A stretch of 64,000 nucleotides of DNA from Phycisphaeraceae bacterium (GTDB lineage Bacteria; Planctomycetota; Phycisphaerae; Phycisphaerales; UBA1924): NCBI GenBank assembly GCA_020639135.1, contig JACKHE010000001.1:248001-312000 (forward strand). The letters are read 5' to 3'. This document shows, piece by piece, positions 34,222-42,725 of this stretch; within the stretch, counting starts at the first letter, position 1; each line of letters opens with the position of its first letter. The translations under genes and the position numbers were made by a program. The notes under the pieces were generated by a model that did no database searches, was not told where the DNA came from, and saw only the letters and a program-made list of their open reading frames with translations.

Positions 34222-36060
34222 ATGACCAGCACACGACGCGCCGCGTCCACCGCACTGCTCGCCACCCTCGCGCTCGCCCCGGCGCCCCTCGCCGGCGCCG
34301 CGACGCCCGGCATCGAGGAGATCGCGCCGCCCGACGCCATCGCCGTCCTCGGCGTTGACAACTTCGCCGACATGCGGGGCGCGTTCGACGCCTCCTACGT
34401 CGGCAGGCTGTGGCGCGACGACGACATGCAGGCCTGGTTCCACCGCCTCCTCGACGAGGGAGGGCTCGCCGACGACTTCACCGAAAACGGCCCGGGCCCG
34501 CTCATCGAGGAAGCCCTCGACAACGCCGTCATGGAGCGCGACGACCTCGCCGCACCGACCGGCCCCGTCGGCGCCGCGCTGTGGTGGGGCGAGGACACCG
34601 ACACCCACGAGCGGGGCCCCCGCTGGGTCGCCATCGCCGACTTCGGCGACCACGCCAAATCGATGCGCGACTTCTACGAAGCCCTGATCGACGCCATGCA
34701 CAAGGACGACGACCTCGTCGAGATCAGGCAGAGCGACTACGAGGGCGCCGACGTCTGGTCCTTCACACTCGTCCGGGACGAGCAGCAGGACGACGCCGGC
34801 GTCATCGACGAAGACGACTGGGAGAACTGGCAGCCCCCCGAGCCCGAGCCCTTCCTCGACCACGGCCACGTCGCCTGGCTCGACAACGTCATGATCATCG
34901 CCGGAGACAACGGCGCCCTCGAGCTCGCCATCAACCGCATCAACGGCGACCAGATGAACGCCCTCGCCGACACCCCTGATTACGCCGGCGTCCGCAGCGC
35001 CAACGAGGGCGCCCAGCTCTACGCCGCCGCATTCGTCCAGCCGATCCTTGACGCCTTCCTCTCCGACGATGAGATCCCCGGCGTGCCCATCGACCCCATG
35101 CTCGAGGCGTTCGGCGTCAAGGACATCCGCTCCATCGCCGGCGGCGTCCGCTTCGACGGCCCCGGCGGCGCCATGATCCAGACCTTCAGCGTCGGCGCGC
35201 CAGTCAAGAAGGGCATCGTCGCCCTCTTCGACAACCACATGCGTGGCTTCAACCCGCCCGCCTTCGTCGGCGCCGACGCCAGCAGCCTCTTCATGTTCCA
35301 GTTCGACTGGACTGCGCTCATCCCCCTCGCCAACCAGGTGGTGAACTCCATCGACGGCGAGGACCAGCGCATGCAGGCCCAGATGATGCTCGGCATCGTC
35401 GCCGGCGGCATGGGGCCGATCTTCGACGCCATGGGCCCCGAGTGCGTCATCGTCAGCTCCGTCCGCCGACCCTTCACGACCGAGAGCCAGCAGGTGTACG
35501 CCGCGTTCGAGGTCCGCAACCGCGACGCCATCGTCGAGGGTGTCAACAACATGGAAGGCATGCTCCCCGTCGAATCCCGCGACTTCCAGGGCAACCAGAT
35601 CTGGGACCTCGGACCCGGCGCGGCGCTCGGGCTCGGTCTCAACCGCCTCTACACCGGACCGACGGAAAAGGTCGAGGACGCCCTGCGTCAGGCCGGCGCC
35701 GGCGACGCCGCCACCCTCGCCGATGAGCCCGCCTTCCGCGACGCCGTCGCCCCACTCCGCGGCGGCGCCATGCTCTACTCCTACCAGAACAGCCGGGACT
35801 CCTACGAGTACGCCGTCTGGTCGATCGAGAACCTCGAGCGCAACCTCCGGGCCCAGCTCGAGGAATACGAGTTCGACCCCCAGACCATCAACGAGATCGT
35901 CGAGCAGCAGGTCGGCTCCAACCCGCTCTTCAAGGTCGGCATGCCCCCCGCCGAGCTGATCTTCCGCTACGTCGGCGGGCACGCCGTCTTCGAGATGCAC
36001 TCCACCGACGACGGCTTCCGGGGCCGGGGCATCGCGCCGCCCGCCGAGGGCCTCGACTGA
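34222..36060 (+). CDS. Large exported protein (DUF3352-like)
   Basis: 612 residues with a signal peptide (LLATLALAPAPLAGA). The start after cleavage, IEEIAPPDAIAVLGVDNFAD, and the internal VNNMEGMLPVESRDF segments resemble planctomycete DUF3352-type exported proteins. It is acidic and helical with no enzyme motif I recognise. It follows the HtrA-like gene with a 64-bp gap and may be co-transcribed. Function unknown. Confidence 0.7.
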   Translation: MTSTRRAASTALLATLALAPAPLAGAATPGIEEIAPPDAIAVLGVDNFADMRGAFDASYVGRLWRDDDMQAWFHRLLDEGGLADDFTENGPGPLIEEALDNAVMERDDLAAPTGPVGAALWWGEDTDTHERGPRWVAIADFGDHAKSMRDFYEALIDAMHKDDDLVEIRQSDYEGADVWSFTLVRDEQQDDAGVIDEDDWENWQPPEPEPFLDHGHVAWLDNVMIIAGDNGALELAINRINGDQMNALADTPDYAGVRSANEGAQLYAAAFVQPILDAFLSDDEIPGVPIDPMLEAFGVKDIRSIAGGVRFDGPGGAMIQTFSVGAPVKKGIVALFDNHMRGFNPPAFVGADASSLFMFQFDWTALIPLANQVVNSIDGEDQRMQAQMMLGIVAGGMGPIFDAMGPECVIVSSVRRPFTTESQQVYAAFEVRNRDAIVEGVNNMEGMLPVESRDFQGNQIWDLGPGAALGLGLNRLYTGPTEKVEDALRQAGAGDAATLADEPAFRDAVAPLRGGAMLYSYQNSRDSYEYAVWSIENLERNLRAQLEEYEFDPQTINEIVEQQVGSNPLFKVGMPPAELIFRYVGGHAVFEMHSTDDGFRGRGIAPPAEGLD

Positions 36061-36078
36061 TCGACCGACCGCGTTCGT

Positions 36079-36807
36079 TCACGCGCTGAGCTTCAGCCGC
36101 CGGGCCGCGGCCGCGACCACACCCGCGCCAACACCAGGCCTGTCGCGCTCAACCCTCGTCGGCGCCGCATCGCCCGGCGCCTCGGCGTCAACCCGCGTCA
36201 AACCCTCGCGCCAGCGCAGCTCCACCGACACATCCAGCATCGACAGCAGCGCCGTCAGTTGCGACTCGATCGACCGCCGCGCCTCCGCCGCGTACCGCGG
36301 CTCGTTCTGGGCGTAGATCGACGACGCCTGCTCCTGCGCGCTGCACATGAGCTGCTTCTGCGCCTTCGCGTCCATCGGGATCACATCGAACAGCCCCAGC
36401 GCCTTGCCCGCGGAGATGTCATAAGGAGTCACGTCCGTCAGCCGCAGCCGGCCCTCGACCGGGGGCAGCGTCACCGTCCACACGCCACTGCGAGCGCACC
36501 GGACATCCCCGGCGCCGATCTCCGTCAGATCCACCGCGTACTGCTTCTCGAACTGGAAGATCATCGCCAGCCGCGCCTTGCTCAGGATCGCCGGCGGCAG
36601 CCACGGCAGTCCCCGCGTGCTCGTCGCGATCTCCTTGGCGCTGACCTCCAGCCCCACGAGCCGACCGACCGAGCGCACGCGATCGACCACCGTCGTCGTC
36701 TCGATCGTCGTGTGCGAGGAAGAGTTCCGGGCGAAGGCCCGCCGAGCCAGCCACAGCGCGGCGACACCGATGGCGATGCCGGCGATCAACAGGATGAGTT
36801 CGGTCAT
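36079..36807 (-). CDS. DUF4230-like membrane-anchored protein
   Basis: 242 residues from ATG 36807. One N-terminal transmembrane helix (LILLIAGIAIGVAALWLARR) is followed by the domain body: VVDRVRSVGRLVGLEVSAKE, LSKARLAMIFQFEKQYAVDL and VTLPPVEGRLRLTDVTPYD, typical of DUF4230. The end is a low-complexity tail. The role of the family is unknown. It is convergent with the preceding exported protein (18 bp apart). Confidence 0.78.
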   Translation of the reverse strand: MTELILLIAGIAIGVAALWLARRAFARNSSSHTTIETTTVVDRVRSVGRLVGLEVSAKEIATSTRGLPWLPPAILSKARLAMIFQFEKQYAVDLTEIGAGDVRCARSGVWTVTLPPVEGRLRLTDVTPYDISAGKALGLFDVIPMDAKAQKQLMCSAQEQASSIYAQNEPRYAAEARRSIESQLTALLSMLDVSVELRWREGLTRVDAEAPGDAAPTRVERDRPGVGAGVVAAAARRLKLSA

Positions 36808-36853
36808 TGGTGTGCGCTCCTGCACCCTTGTTCGGGAGCGCCGCGGGGCGATT

Positions 36854-37576
36854 TCACCCCGCCTCGGAGGCGGCCTTGGCCGCCGGCTTTGCGGTTCTCG
36901 GCTCCCTGTCAGCCGCCGGCTCCGCATCGAGAGCGTCCAGATCGGGAAGCCCCGCCGAGAACGCCCGGATGATCGAGCCCGCCGAAGCAGACACCAGCCC
37001 CACCACCACCAGGAACAGCGCCACCGTCAGGATCGTCGCGGCGATCATGTTCATCGAACCGATCCGCTGCACAAGGTGCAGCTTGTACGCCGCCGCGCCG
37101 CCGATCAGCACCGGAGCGCCCAGCGCAACGCCGACCGCCAGTTGCCGCCAGGACTCCTTCGGAGATCGCCCCAGAGCCAGCAGCCCCGAAGCCGCGCCAG
37201 CGACCCCCGCGGCGCCCAAATCCACCAGCAGCGCCCACGTCGGAAGCTGCCCCGGATTGAACGCGCCCGGGTCCCCCGACAGCAGCGCCCGGAAAGCGAT
37301 GCTCCCGCCGGCTCCGTAGTAGCCCAGAAAACCCGCGACAAAGAACGTCCCCGCGACGCAGCACGCCGAGAGCGACGGTCCGCTGTCAAACCGCCCCAGC
37401 CCCTGCAGCACGCCCAGCGCCCCGGCGACGACGATCGTCCCCTGGAACGCGAACGTCAGCCAGGCGCCGGCGCCGGCCGTGATCACCATCGCCACAACCG
37501 CTGCCACCATCGCCAGAGCCGAGGCCAGCGCGACGAGGAGATTCAGCAGTCGGGATGAGGGCGGTGTCGAAGTCAC
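36854..37576 (-). CDS. Polytopic membrane protein, unknown
   Basis: 240 residues from GTG 37576 (the frame continues upstream without a good start). About six hydrophobic segments are visible (LLNLLVALASALAMVAAVVA; WLTFAFQGTIVVAGALGVL; ACCVAGTFFVAGFLGYY; LVDLGAAGVAGAASGLLAL; AVGVALGAPVLIGGAAAY; ATILTVALFLVVVGLV). The C-terminal tail is charged and disordered (LDALDAEPAADREPRTAKPA). No family is recognised. It lies 47 bp before the DUF4230 gene on the same strand. Confidence 0.65.
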   Translation of the reverse strand: MTSTPPSSRLLNLLVALASALAMVAAVVAMVITAGAGAWLTFAFQGTIVVAGALGVLQGLGRFDSGPSLSACCVAGTFFVAGFLGYYGAGGSIAFRALLSGDPGAFNPGQLPTWALLVDLGAAGVAGAASGLLALGRSPKESWRQLAVGVALGAPVLIGGAAAYKLHLVQRIGSMNMIAATILTVALFLVVVGLVSASAGSIIRAFSAGLPDLDALDAEPAADREPRTAKPAAKAASEAG

Positions 37577-37722
37577 GTCGTGTGTATCGGCGGCGGACCC
37601 GCCGCGCTCCAGCTTGGTGTTCCCGGGGCCCGGAAATCGCCCCCGATCGGACCAGCGACAGGCCGTAGGGTAGCCCCGCTGGCGGGATCGCGGAGCGCCG
37701 CGTACAACAGCCCGAGCCCCCG

Positions 37723-38931
37723 ATGCCCGGAACACCGCCACATCCCGCAGCAGGCGACGCCGTCGAGTTCTTCGCCGGCATGGGCCTCGTCCGCCGGGCG
37801 CTCGAATCCCTCGGCGCCCCCGGGGGTCGGACCTGGAACACCGTCTTCGCCAACGACATCGACGAGGACAAAGCGGCGATCTACCGCGCCGGATTCGACG
37901 ATGCGCTCTACGACCCGCTCCGCGTCGCCGACATCAACGCCATCGATCCCGGCGATATCCCACCCGCCGAACTCTGGACCGCCTCCTTCCCCTGCACCGA
38001 CCTCAGCCTCGCCGGCAAGGGCGCCGGCATCCACGCCGGCCAGTCCGGCGCCGTCTGGGGCGTCCTCAAGCTCCTCAACACGATCAGCGACGACCGCAAG
38101 CCCGACTTCATCCTCTTCGAGAACGTCATGGGCCTCGTGTCGAGCCACGCCGGCGCCGACTTCCGCTTGCTTGTCGCGCAACTCAACAGCGCCGGCTTCG
38201 GCGTCGATCCCATCCGCATCGACGCCGCACACTTCACGCCGCAGTCCCGCCCGCGCCTCTTCCTCCTCGCCACCAGCCACCGGCGCGCAGATTCAATGGG
38301 CCTCGATCCCATCGACCCGCGCGACATCCAACCGAGCGACACCAGGCCCACCCGACTGCTCGAAGCAATGCGCGCCGCGCCGGAGCTGACCTGGCATCAC
38401 CGCGCGCTCCCCCCCCTCCCGCCGCGCCGGCACACGCTGCGCACGATCATCGAGCGACTCGATCCGCTAGACCACCGCTGGTGGAGCGCCGAACGCGCCG
38501 CCTACTTCCGCAACCAGATCCACACCAGCCATCAGCCGCTCGCGCAGCGGATGATCGACGATCCGACGGCGACCCACGCCGCGGCGTTCCGCCGCATGCG
38601 CGACTGCGGCGACGGCCTCGGCAAACGCAGCGTCATCGAACTCCGCGCCGACGGCCTCGCCGGCTGCCTCCGCACACCCAAAGGGGGCAGCGCCCGCCAG
38701 ATCCTCCTCGAAGCCGGCGCCGGCGAGTACCGAGTCCGGCACCTCACCCCGCTCGAATGCGCCCGGCTCCAGGGCGTCACCGACCCGCTGCCGGAGGGCT
38801 TCAGCGACACCCGGCTGCTCTTTGCGCTCGGCGATGCCGTCTGCGTTGGCGCCGTCCGCTGGGCGCTCGACGCCATCACCGGCGCCCTCAACCCGGCAAA
38901 AACCCCGGCCCCGACCCCGGCGACCGCGTAG
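37723..38931 (+). CDS. DNA (cytosine-5-)-methyltransferase (orphan)
   Basis: 402 residues. All key C5-methylase motifs are present: motif I VEFFAGMGLVRRALE; motif II NDIDEDKAAIY; motif IV SFPCTDLSLAG with catalytic C91; motif VI FENVMGLVSS (E133-N134-V135); motif VIII TPQSRPRLF; a target-recognition region at about 190-330; motif IX VRHLTPLECARLQGV; and motif X ALGDAVCVGAVRWAL. It transfers a methyl group from SAM to cytosine. No restriction endonuclease or Vsr gene is adjacent, so it looks like an orphan regulator or host-protection enzyme. The target site cannot be read from sequence. Confidence 0.92.
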   Translation: MPGTPPHPAAGDAVEFFAGMGLVRRALESLGAPGGRTWNTVFANDIDEDKAAIYRAGFDDALYDPLRVADINAIDPGDIPPAELWTASFPCTDLSLAGKGAGIHAGQSGAVWGVLKLLNTISDDRKPDFILFENVMGLVSSHAGADFRLLVAQLNSAGFGVDPIRIDAAHFTPQSRPRLFLLATSHRRADSMGLDPIDPRDIQPSDTRPTRLLEAMRAAPELTWHHRALPPLPPRRHTLRTIIERLDPLDHRWWSAERAAYFRNQIHTSHQPLAQRMIDDPTATHAAAFRRMRDCGDGLGKRSVIELRADGLAGCLRTPKGGSARQILLEAGAGEYRVRHLTPLECARLQGVTDPLPEGFSDTRLLFALGDAVCVGAVRWALDAITGALNPAKTPAPTPATA

Positions 38932-38980
38932 AATAAACCTCGCAAGCACGCTTCACCGCACCAGAAATCCCGGAACCGAC

Positions 38981-40228
38981 ATGCGCGACCACCAACGCCG
39001 CTCCATCCATCTCGCCGCACTCGCGCTGACGCTGACTTCCGTCGCGCTGCTCGCCGACGATCAGGCCACGCACGATCACGGCCACGCCAACACACCGGCA
39101 CAGGCCCCCATCGACTGGCGCGCCGAGGAAGCCGGGACACTCACCAACTACGTCCAGCTCACCAGCGAAAAGGACTTCACCAAGGCCGGCGAGGCCTACT
39201 TCGACCCCGACGCCCGGTGGATCATCTTCCAGGCCGTCCCCCGCCCCACCGACGGTTCCGAACCCGACCAGCACTACTCCATGTACGTCGCCAAGCTCGC
39301 GCGCAACGCGCTGGGCCAGGTCACCGGCCTCGAATCACCCATCCGCATCAGCCAGCCAGGCTCCGCCAACACCTGCGGCTGGTTCCACCCCACACAGCCC
39401 TGGCGCGTCATCTTCGGCTCCACACTCGTCCCCCCCGCCGACAACCAGACCGCCGGCTACCAGCGCGGCACATCAAAATACAACTGGCAGTTCCCCATCG
39501 AGATGGAGATCGTCGGCGGGACCATCGACGCCATCCTCCACGACCGCAACCCCAACATGGCCCAGATCAAGGCGTCCGACCCCCCCGCGCCGCTCTGGAT
39601 CCGACCCGGCTACGACGCCGAGGCCAGCTACTCACCCGACGGGCGATTCATCCTCTACACCCAGGTTGATGACCAGACCGGCGACGGCGACCTCTACATG
39701 TACGACACCACCAACGACTCCCACACCCCGCTCATCACCCAGAAGGGCTACGACGGCGGCCCCTTCTTCTCACCCGACGGCAAAATGATCACCTACCGCT
39801 CCGACCGCAGGGGCGACGACCTGCTCCAGATCTACGTCGCCGACCTCGTCTTCGACGCCAAAGGCGCTATCACCGGCATCGCCAACGAGCGCGCCGTCAC
39901 CGACAACCAGGACGTCAACTGGGCGCCCTACTGGGACCCCTCCGGCCAGTACCTCATCTACGCCACCAGCGAGATCGGCCACCACAACTACGAGGTCTTC
40001 GCCGTCGAGGCCCCCGTCGGCAAGGCCGCCAACAAGAAACCCGACCAACTCGCCAAGCGACGCATCACCCGCGCCGACGGCTTCGACGGCCTCTCCGTCT
40101 TCAGCAACGACGGCAAGATGATGATGTGGACCTGCCAGCGCGGCCCCGTCTTCGGTGACGAAGAACGCCCCACCAGCCAGGTCTGGCTCGCGGATGTCGT
40201 CAACCTCGACCCCAGAGTCGGACGCTGA
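38981..40228 (+). CDS. Exported TolB-like beta-propeller protein
   Basis: 415 residues from ATG 38981, with a signal peptide (IHLAALALTLTSVALLA). It has PD40/WD40-like repeats: AYFDPDARWIIFQAVPR, ASYSPDGRFILYTQVD, PFFSPDGKMITYRSDR, APYWDPSGQYLIYATS and SVFSNDGKMMMWTCQR. Such propellers act in the periplasm as binding platforms. There is no Pal or Tol gene nearby. The 35-bp repeat starts 8 bp after its stop. Confidence 0.82.
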   Translation: MRDHQRRSIHLAALALTLTSVALLADDQATHDHGHANTPAQAPIDWRAEEAGTLTNYVQLTSEKDFTKAGEAYFDPDARWIIFQAVPRPTDGSEPDQHYSMYVAKLARNALGQVTGLESPIRISQPGSANTCGWFHPTQPWRVIFGSTLVPPADNQTAGYQRGTSKYNWQFPIEMEIVGGTIDAILHDRNPNMAQIKASDPPAPLWIRPGYDAEASYSPDGRFILYTQVDDQTGDGDLYMYDTTNDSHTPLITQKGYDGGPFFSPDGKMITYRSDRRGDDLLQIYVADLVFDAKGAITGIANERAVTDNQDVNWAPYWDPSGQYLIYATSEIGHHNYEVFAVEAPVGKAANKKPDQLAKRRITRADGFDGLSVFSNDGKMMMWTCQRGPVFGDEERPTSQVWLADVVNLDPRVGR

Positions 40229-40236
40229 CACACCGA

Positions 40237-40271
40237 CCACGCCTGGGATGAGCAACGCGAATCCCAGGATC
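40237..40271 (+). repeat. 35-bp dispersed palindromic repeat, copy 2
   Basis: Identical to 27941-27975. Here it lies between two convergent genes, 8 bp after the plus-strand stop at 40228 and 35 bp after the minus-strand stop at 40307. In both copies the repeat has the same orientation and is a short distance beyond a minus-strand stop codon. Confidence 0.85.
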
Positions 40272-40306
40272 GAACCACGCAAAGCGTCGGACCTGATCAG
40301 GCTCGA

Positions 40307-40924
40307 TCAGAACGGAGGCTCATCCGAGCTCTTCGACTCGTCCTCGTTCACGACCGCGTCCGCTGATTCCTGCGCACGCTGCAGGTCAGCGATCGCCCGC
40401 TCGTTCACACCGATCGACCACGAGCGCATCCGCTTCACGTCCCACCCGCCGAGCCGGCTCTTGAGGTAGTACGTCGTCAGCTGCCGCGCCGGCGTCCCGT
40501 CGGGCCAGTCCACCCCCAGGATCGGGACCGCCACGTCCACCTCCGCCCGCGTCACGCGCACGATCACCCGCTCGACCGCAAACTCCGGGAGCCCCGACGT
40601 GTCGCCGTCCCCGGCGAGCCGCGCGTTGGGATCGTCCAGCGCCGCCAGCACGCGACCGCGCCGCGTCTCGTCCATCGCCTCCGGGAGCCGCACCGCGTAT
40701 GGCTCGTCGATCCCGGACGCCTGCACCGCCGAGACCACCGCCTTGCGGATCACCTCCGACATGTGCGGCGCGTTCGGCGAATCCAGCGCCCGGAACCCGC
40801 TGTCGGGCCCCGCGCCGCTCGCCGTGTAGTTCCCATACCCCGCGCAGCCGACCAGACCCACCACCGCAGCCACCGCGCCCGCGACCGACCCGATCACCCG
40901 CCGTTTCACGCCTGAGTTCCACAT
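40307..40924 (-). CDS. Hypothetical lipoprotein
   Basis: 205 residues from ATG 40924. Lipoprotein signal (VIGSVAGAVAAVVGLVGC), then an exported domain of mixed alpha/beta type (RGRVLAALDDPNARL; AVERVIVRVTRAEVDVAVPI; RQLTTYYLKSRLGGWDVKRM). The acidic C-terminus is disordered. No family is recognised. It is divergent from ubiX, with 136 bp between. Confidence 0.65.
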   Translation of the reverse strand: MWNSGVKRRVIGSVAGAVAAVVGLVGCAGYGNYTASGAGPDSGFRALDSPNAPHMSEVIRKAVVSAVQASGIDEPYAVRLPEAMDETRRGRVLAALDDPNARLAGDGDTSGLPEFAVERVIVRVTRAEVDVAVPILGVDWPDGTPARQLTTYYLKSRLGGWDVKRMRSWSIGVNERAIADLQRAQESADAVVNEDESKSSDEPPF

Positions 40925-41060
40925 CGCCGTGCCCTCTCGATCGCCCCGGGTGTCTTCCGATCCGAACAATCCCGCATCCGGACCATCAAGTCTATCGAAC
41001 ACGACCCCGGCGTCTATCATCTTCCCCGAATCCTCGAAGAAAGTGCACGAACCACGCACC

Positions 41061-41711
41061 ATGAGCGCCCAGTCAACGCAACACCCGTCAGGCCTCCGCC
41101 ACAACCGCGTCGTCGTCGGCGTCACCGGCGCCAGCGGCGCCCTCTACGCCCGCCGCGTCCTCCGGGGACTCCTCGATTCAGACGTCGAGTCCCACGTCGT
41201 ACTCACCAACCCGGGCCTGCGACTCTGCCACGACGAGCTCGGCGCCGAACGCCCCTCCGCCGCCGCGCTCGCCGGGATCGACGACGACCACCCCCAACGC
41301 TCGCTCCTCCACCAGCACAGCAACAACGACATCGGCGCCCCCATCGCCTCGGGCTCCTTCCTCTACGACGCGATGCTCGTCGTCCCCTGCTCCGCCAACT
41401 CGCTCAACGCGATCGCCTGCGGCCTCGGCGACGACCTCCTCCGCCGCGCCGCCGCCGTCACCCTCAAGGAGCGCCGCAGACTCGTCCTCGCCCTCCGTGA
41501 ATCCCCCCTGACCCTGATCGACGCACAGCACATCGCGACCCTCACCGCCGCCGGCGCGATCGTCGCCCCCGCCAGCCCCGGCTTCTACCTCAACCCCACC
41601 ACCATCGACGACCTCATCGACTTCGTCGCCGCCAAACTCCTCGACAGCGCGGGCGTCACCCACAACATCGGCGCGAGGTGGGGCGACACCGCGAAGCCCA
41701 GCGCCCGATGA
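41061..41711 (+). CDS. ubiX: Flavin prenyltransferase UbiX-like
   Basis: 216 residues. It prenylates FMN to give the cofactor of UbiD decarboxylases. Motifs: VVGVTGASGALYARRVL (FMN phosphate loop), VVPCSANSLNAIACGLGDDLL and LVLALRESPLTLI. A partner UbiA gene overlaps it by 4 bp (ATGA). In organisms that make menaquinone by the futalosine route, UbiX/UbiD/UbiA relatives perform the last steps; this fits the pair but the quinone is inferred. A UbiD gene is not in the window. Confidence 0.92.
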   Translation: MSAQSTQHPSGLRHNRVVVGVTGASGALYARRVLRGLLDSDVESHVVLTNPGLRLCHDELGAERPSAAALAGIDDDHPQRSLLHQHSNNDIGAPIASGSFLYDAMLVVPCSANSLNAIACGLGDDLLRRAAAVTLKERRRLVLALRESPLTLIDAQHIATLTAAGAIVAPASPGFYLNPTTIDDLIDFVAAKLLDSAGVTHNIGARWGDTAKPSAR

Positions 41712-42643
41712 CGCGGGCCGCCACCATCCCGCCGGCGACAACCGATGCCGCCCCGCGCGCCCAGGTGCTCTTGGCGCTGGGCGACATCAAACTCCACCAC
41801 TCCGTCTTCGCCCTCCCGTTCGCCGTCCTCGCCGCCTTCCTCGCCCTCCCCGCCGAACCCGACTGGCGACGGTTCGCCGGCCAGCTCGCCCTCGTCGTCG
41901 CCTGCATGGTCTTCGCGCGCACCTGGGCCATGCTCGTCAACCGCATCGCCGACCGGGAGATCGACGCCGACAACCCGCGCACCGCCCGCCGCGCCCTCGC
42001 CCGCGGCGACCTCTCGCCGCGCGCCGCGATCACCGTCGCCCTCGCCTGCGCCGCCGCCTTCCTCCTCTGCTGCGCAGGCTTCCTCCTCTTCTTCGACAAC
42101 CCCTGGCCGCTCATCCTCGGCCTCCCGACGCTCCTCTGGATCGCCTTCTACTCCTTCACCAAACGCTTCACAGCGCTCTGCCACGTCTTCCTCGGAGGCG
42201 CCCTCGCCGCCAGCCCCGTCGCCGCGACCATCGCCGTCAACCCCGCCGCCCTCGCGCACACCCCCGCCATCTGGCTCGTCGCGGCGATGGTCTGCTGCTG
42301 GGTCGCCGGCTTCGATGTGCTCTACGCCCTGCAGGACCTTGATTTCGACCGCTCCGCGAAACTCCACTCGATCCCCGCAGCGCTCGGCGCCAACGGCGCC
42401 GCATGGACGAGCCGGGTCCTCCACGCCATCGCCGTCGCACTGCTCGTCGCCGCGCTCCTGAACGAGCCGAGATTCGGCGCCATCTTCGCCTCGGCCGTCG
42501 CGCTCGTCGTGATCCTGATCATCACCGAGCACGCCATCATCATCAGGAGAGGACTCGCGGGGCTCCCCATGGCGTTCTTCACGATCAACGGGATCGTCAG
42601 CCTGATCCTCGGCGCCGCCGGCGCCATCGACGCGATCCGCTGA
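41708..42643 (+). CDS. ubiA: UbiA-family polyprenyltransferase
   Basis: 311 residues, eight to nine transmembrane helices. It joins a polyprenyl chain to an aromatic acid in the inner membrane. The two Asp-rich motifs are present: NRIADREIDADNPRTARRAL (NxxxDxxxD) and DVLYALQDLDFDRS. The gene start overlaps ubiX, so translation is coupled. Both ubiquinone-type UbiA and menaquinone-type MqnP are possible. Confidence 0.92.
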   Translation: MTRAATIPPATTDAAPRAQVLLALGDIKLHHSVFALPFAVLAAFLALPAEPDWRRFAGQLALVVACMVFARTWAMLVNRIADREIDADNPRTARRALARGDLSPRAAITVALACAAAFLLCCAGFLLFFDNPWPLILGLPTLLWIAFYSFTKRFTALCHVFLGGALAASPVAATIAVNPAALAHTPAIWLVAAMVCCWVAGFDVLYALQDLDFDRSAKLHSIPAALGANGAAWTSRVLHAIAVALLVAALLNEPRFGAIFASAVALVVILIITEHAIIIRRGLAGLPMAFFTINGIVSLILGAAGAIDAIR

Positions 42644-42672
42644 TCGCCCCCACCACACACCCGGCGCGCAAG

Positions 42673-42703
42673 AAAAAACCCACCGTCGGTTGGCGGTGGG
42701 TTG
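42673..42703 (-). terminator. Intrinsic terminator, minus strand
   Basis: On the minus strand, arms ACCCACCG and CGGTGGGT are followed by TTTTTT. It ends the HTH/TM gene (stop 42726) and lies just after the convergent ubiA stop. Confidence 0.8.
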
Positions 42704-42725
42704 AAGTCTGTCGCATCAGTCGCGC

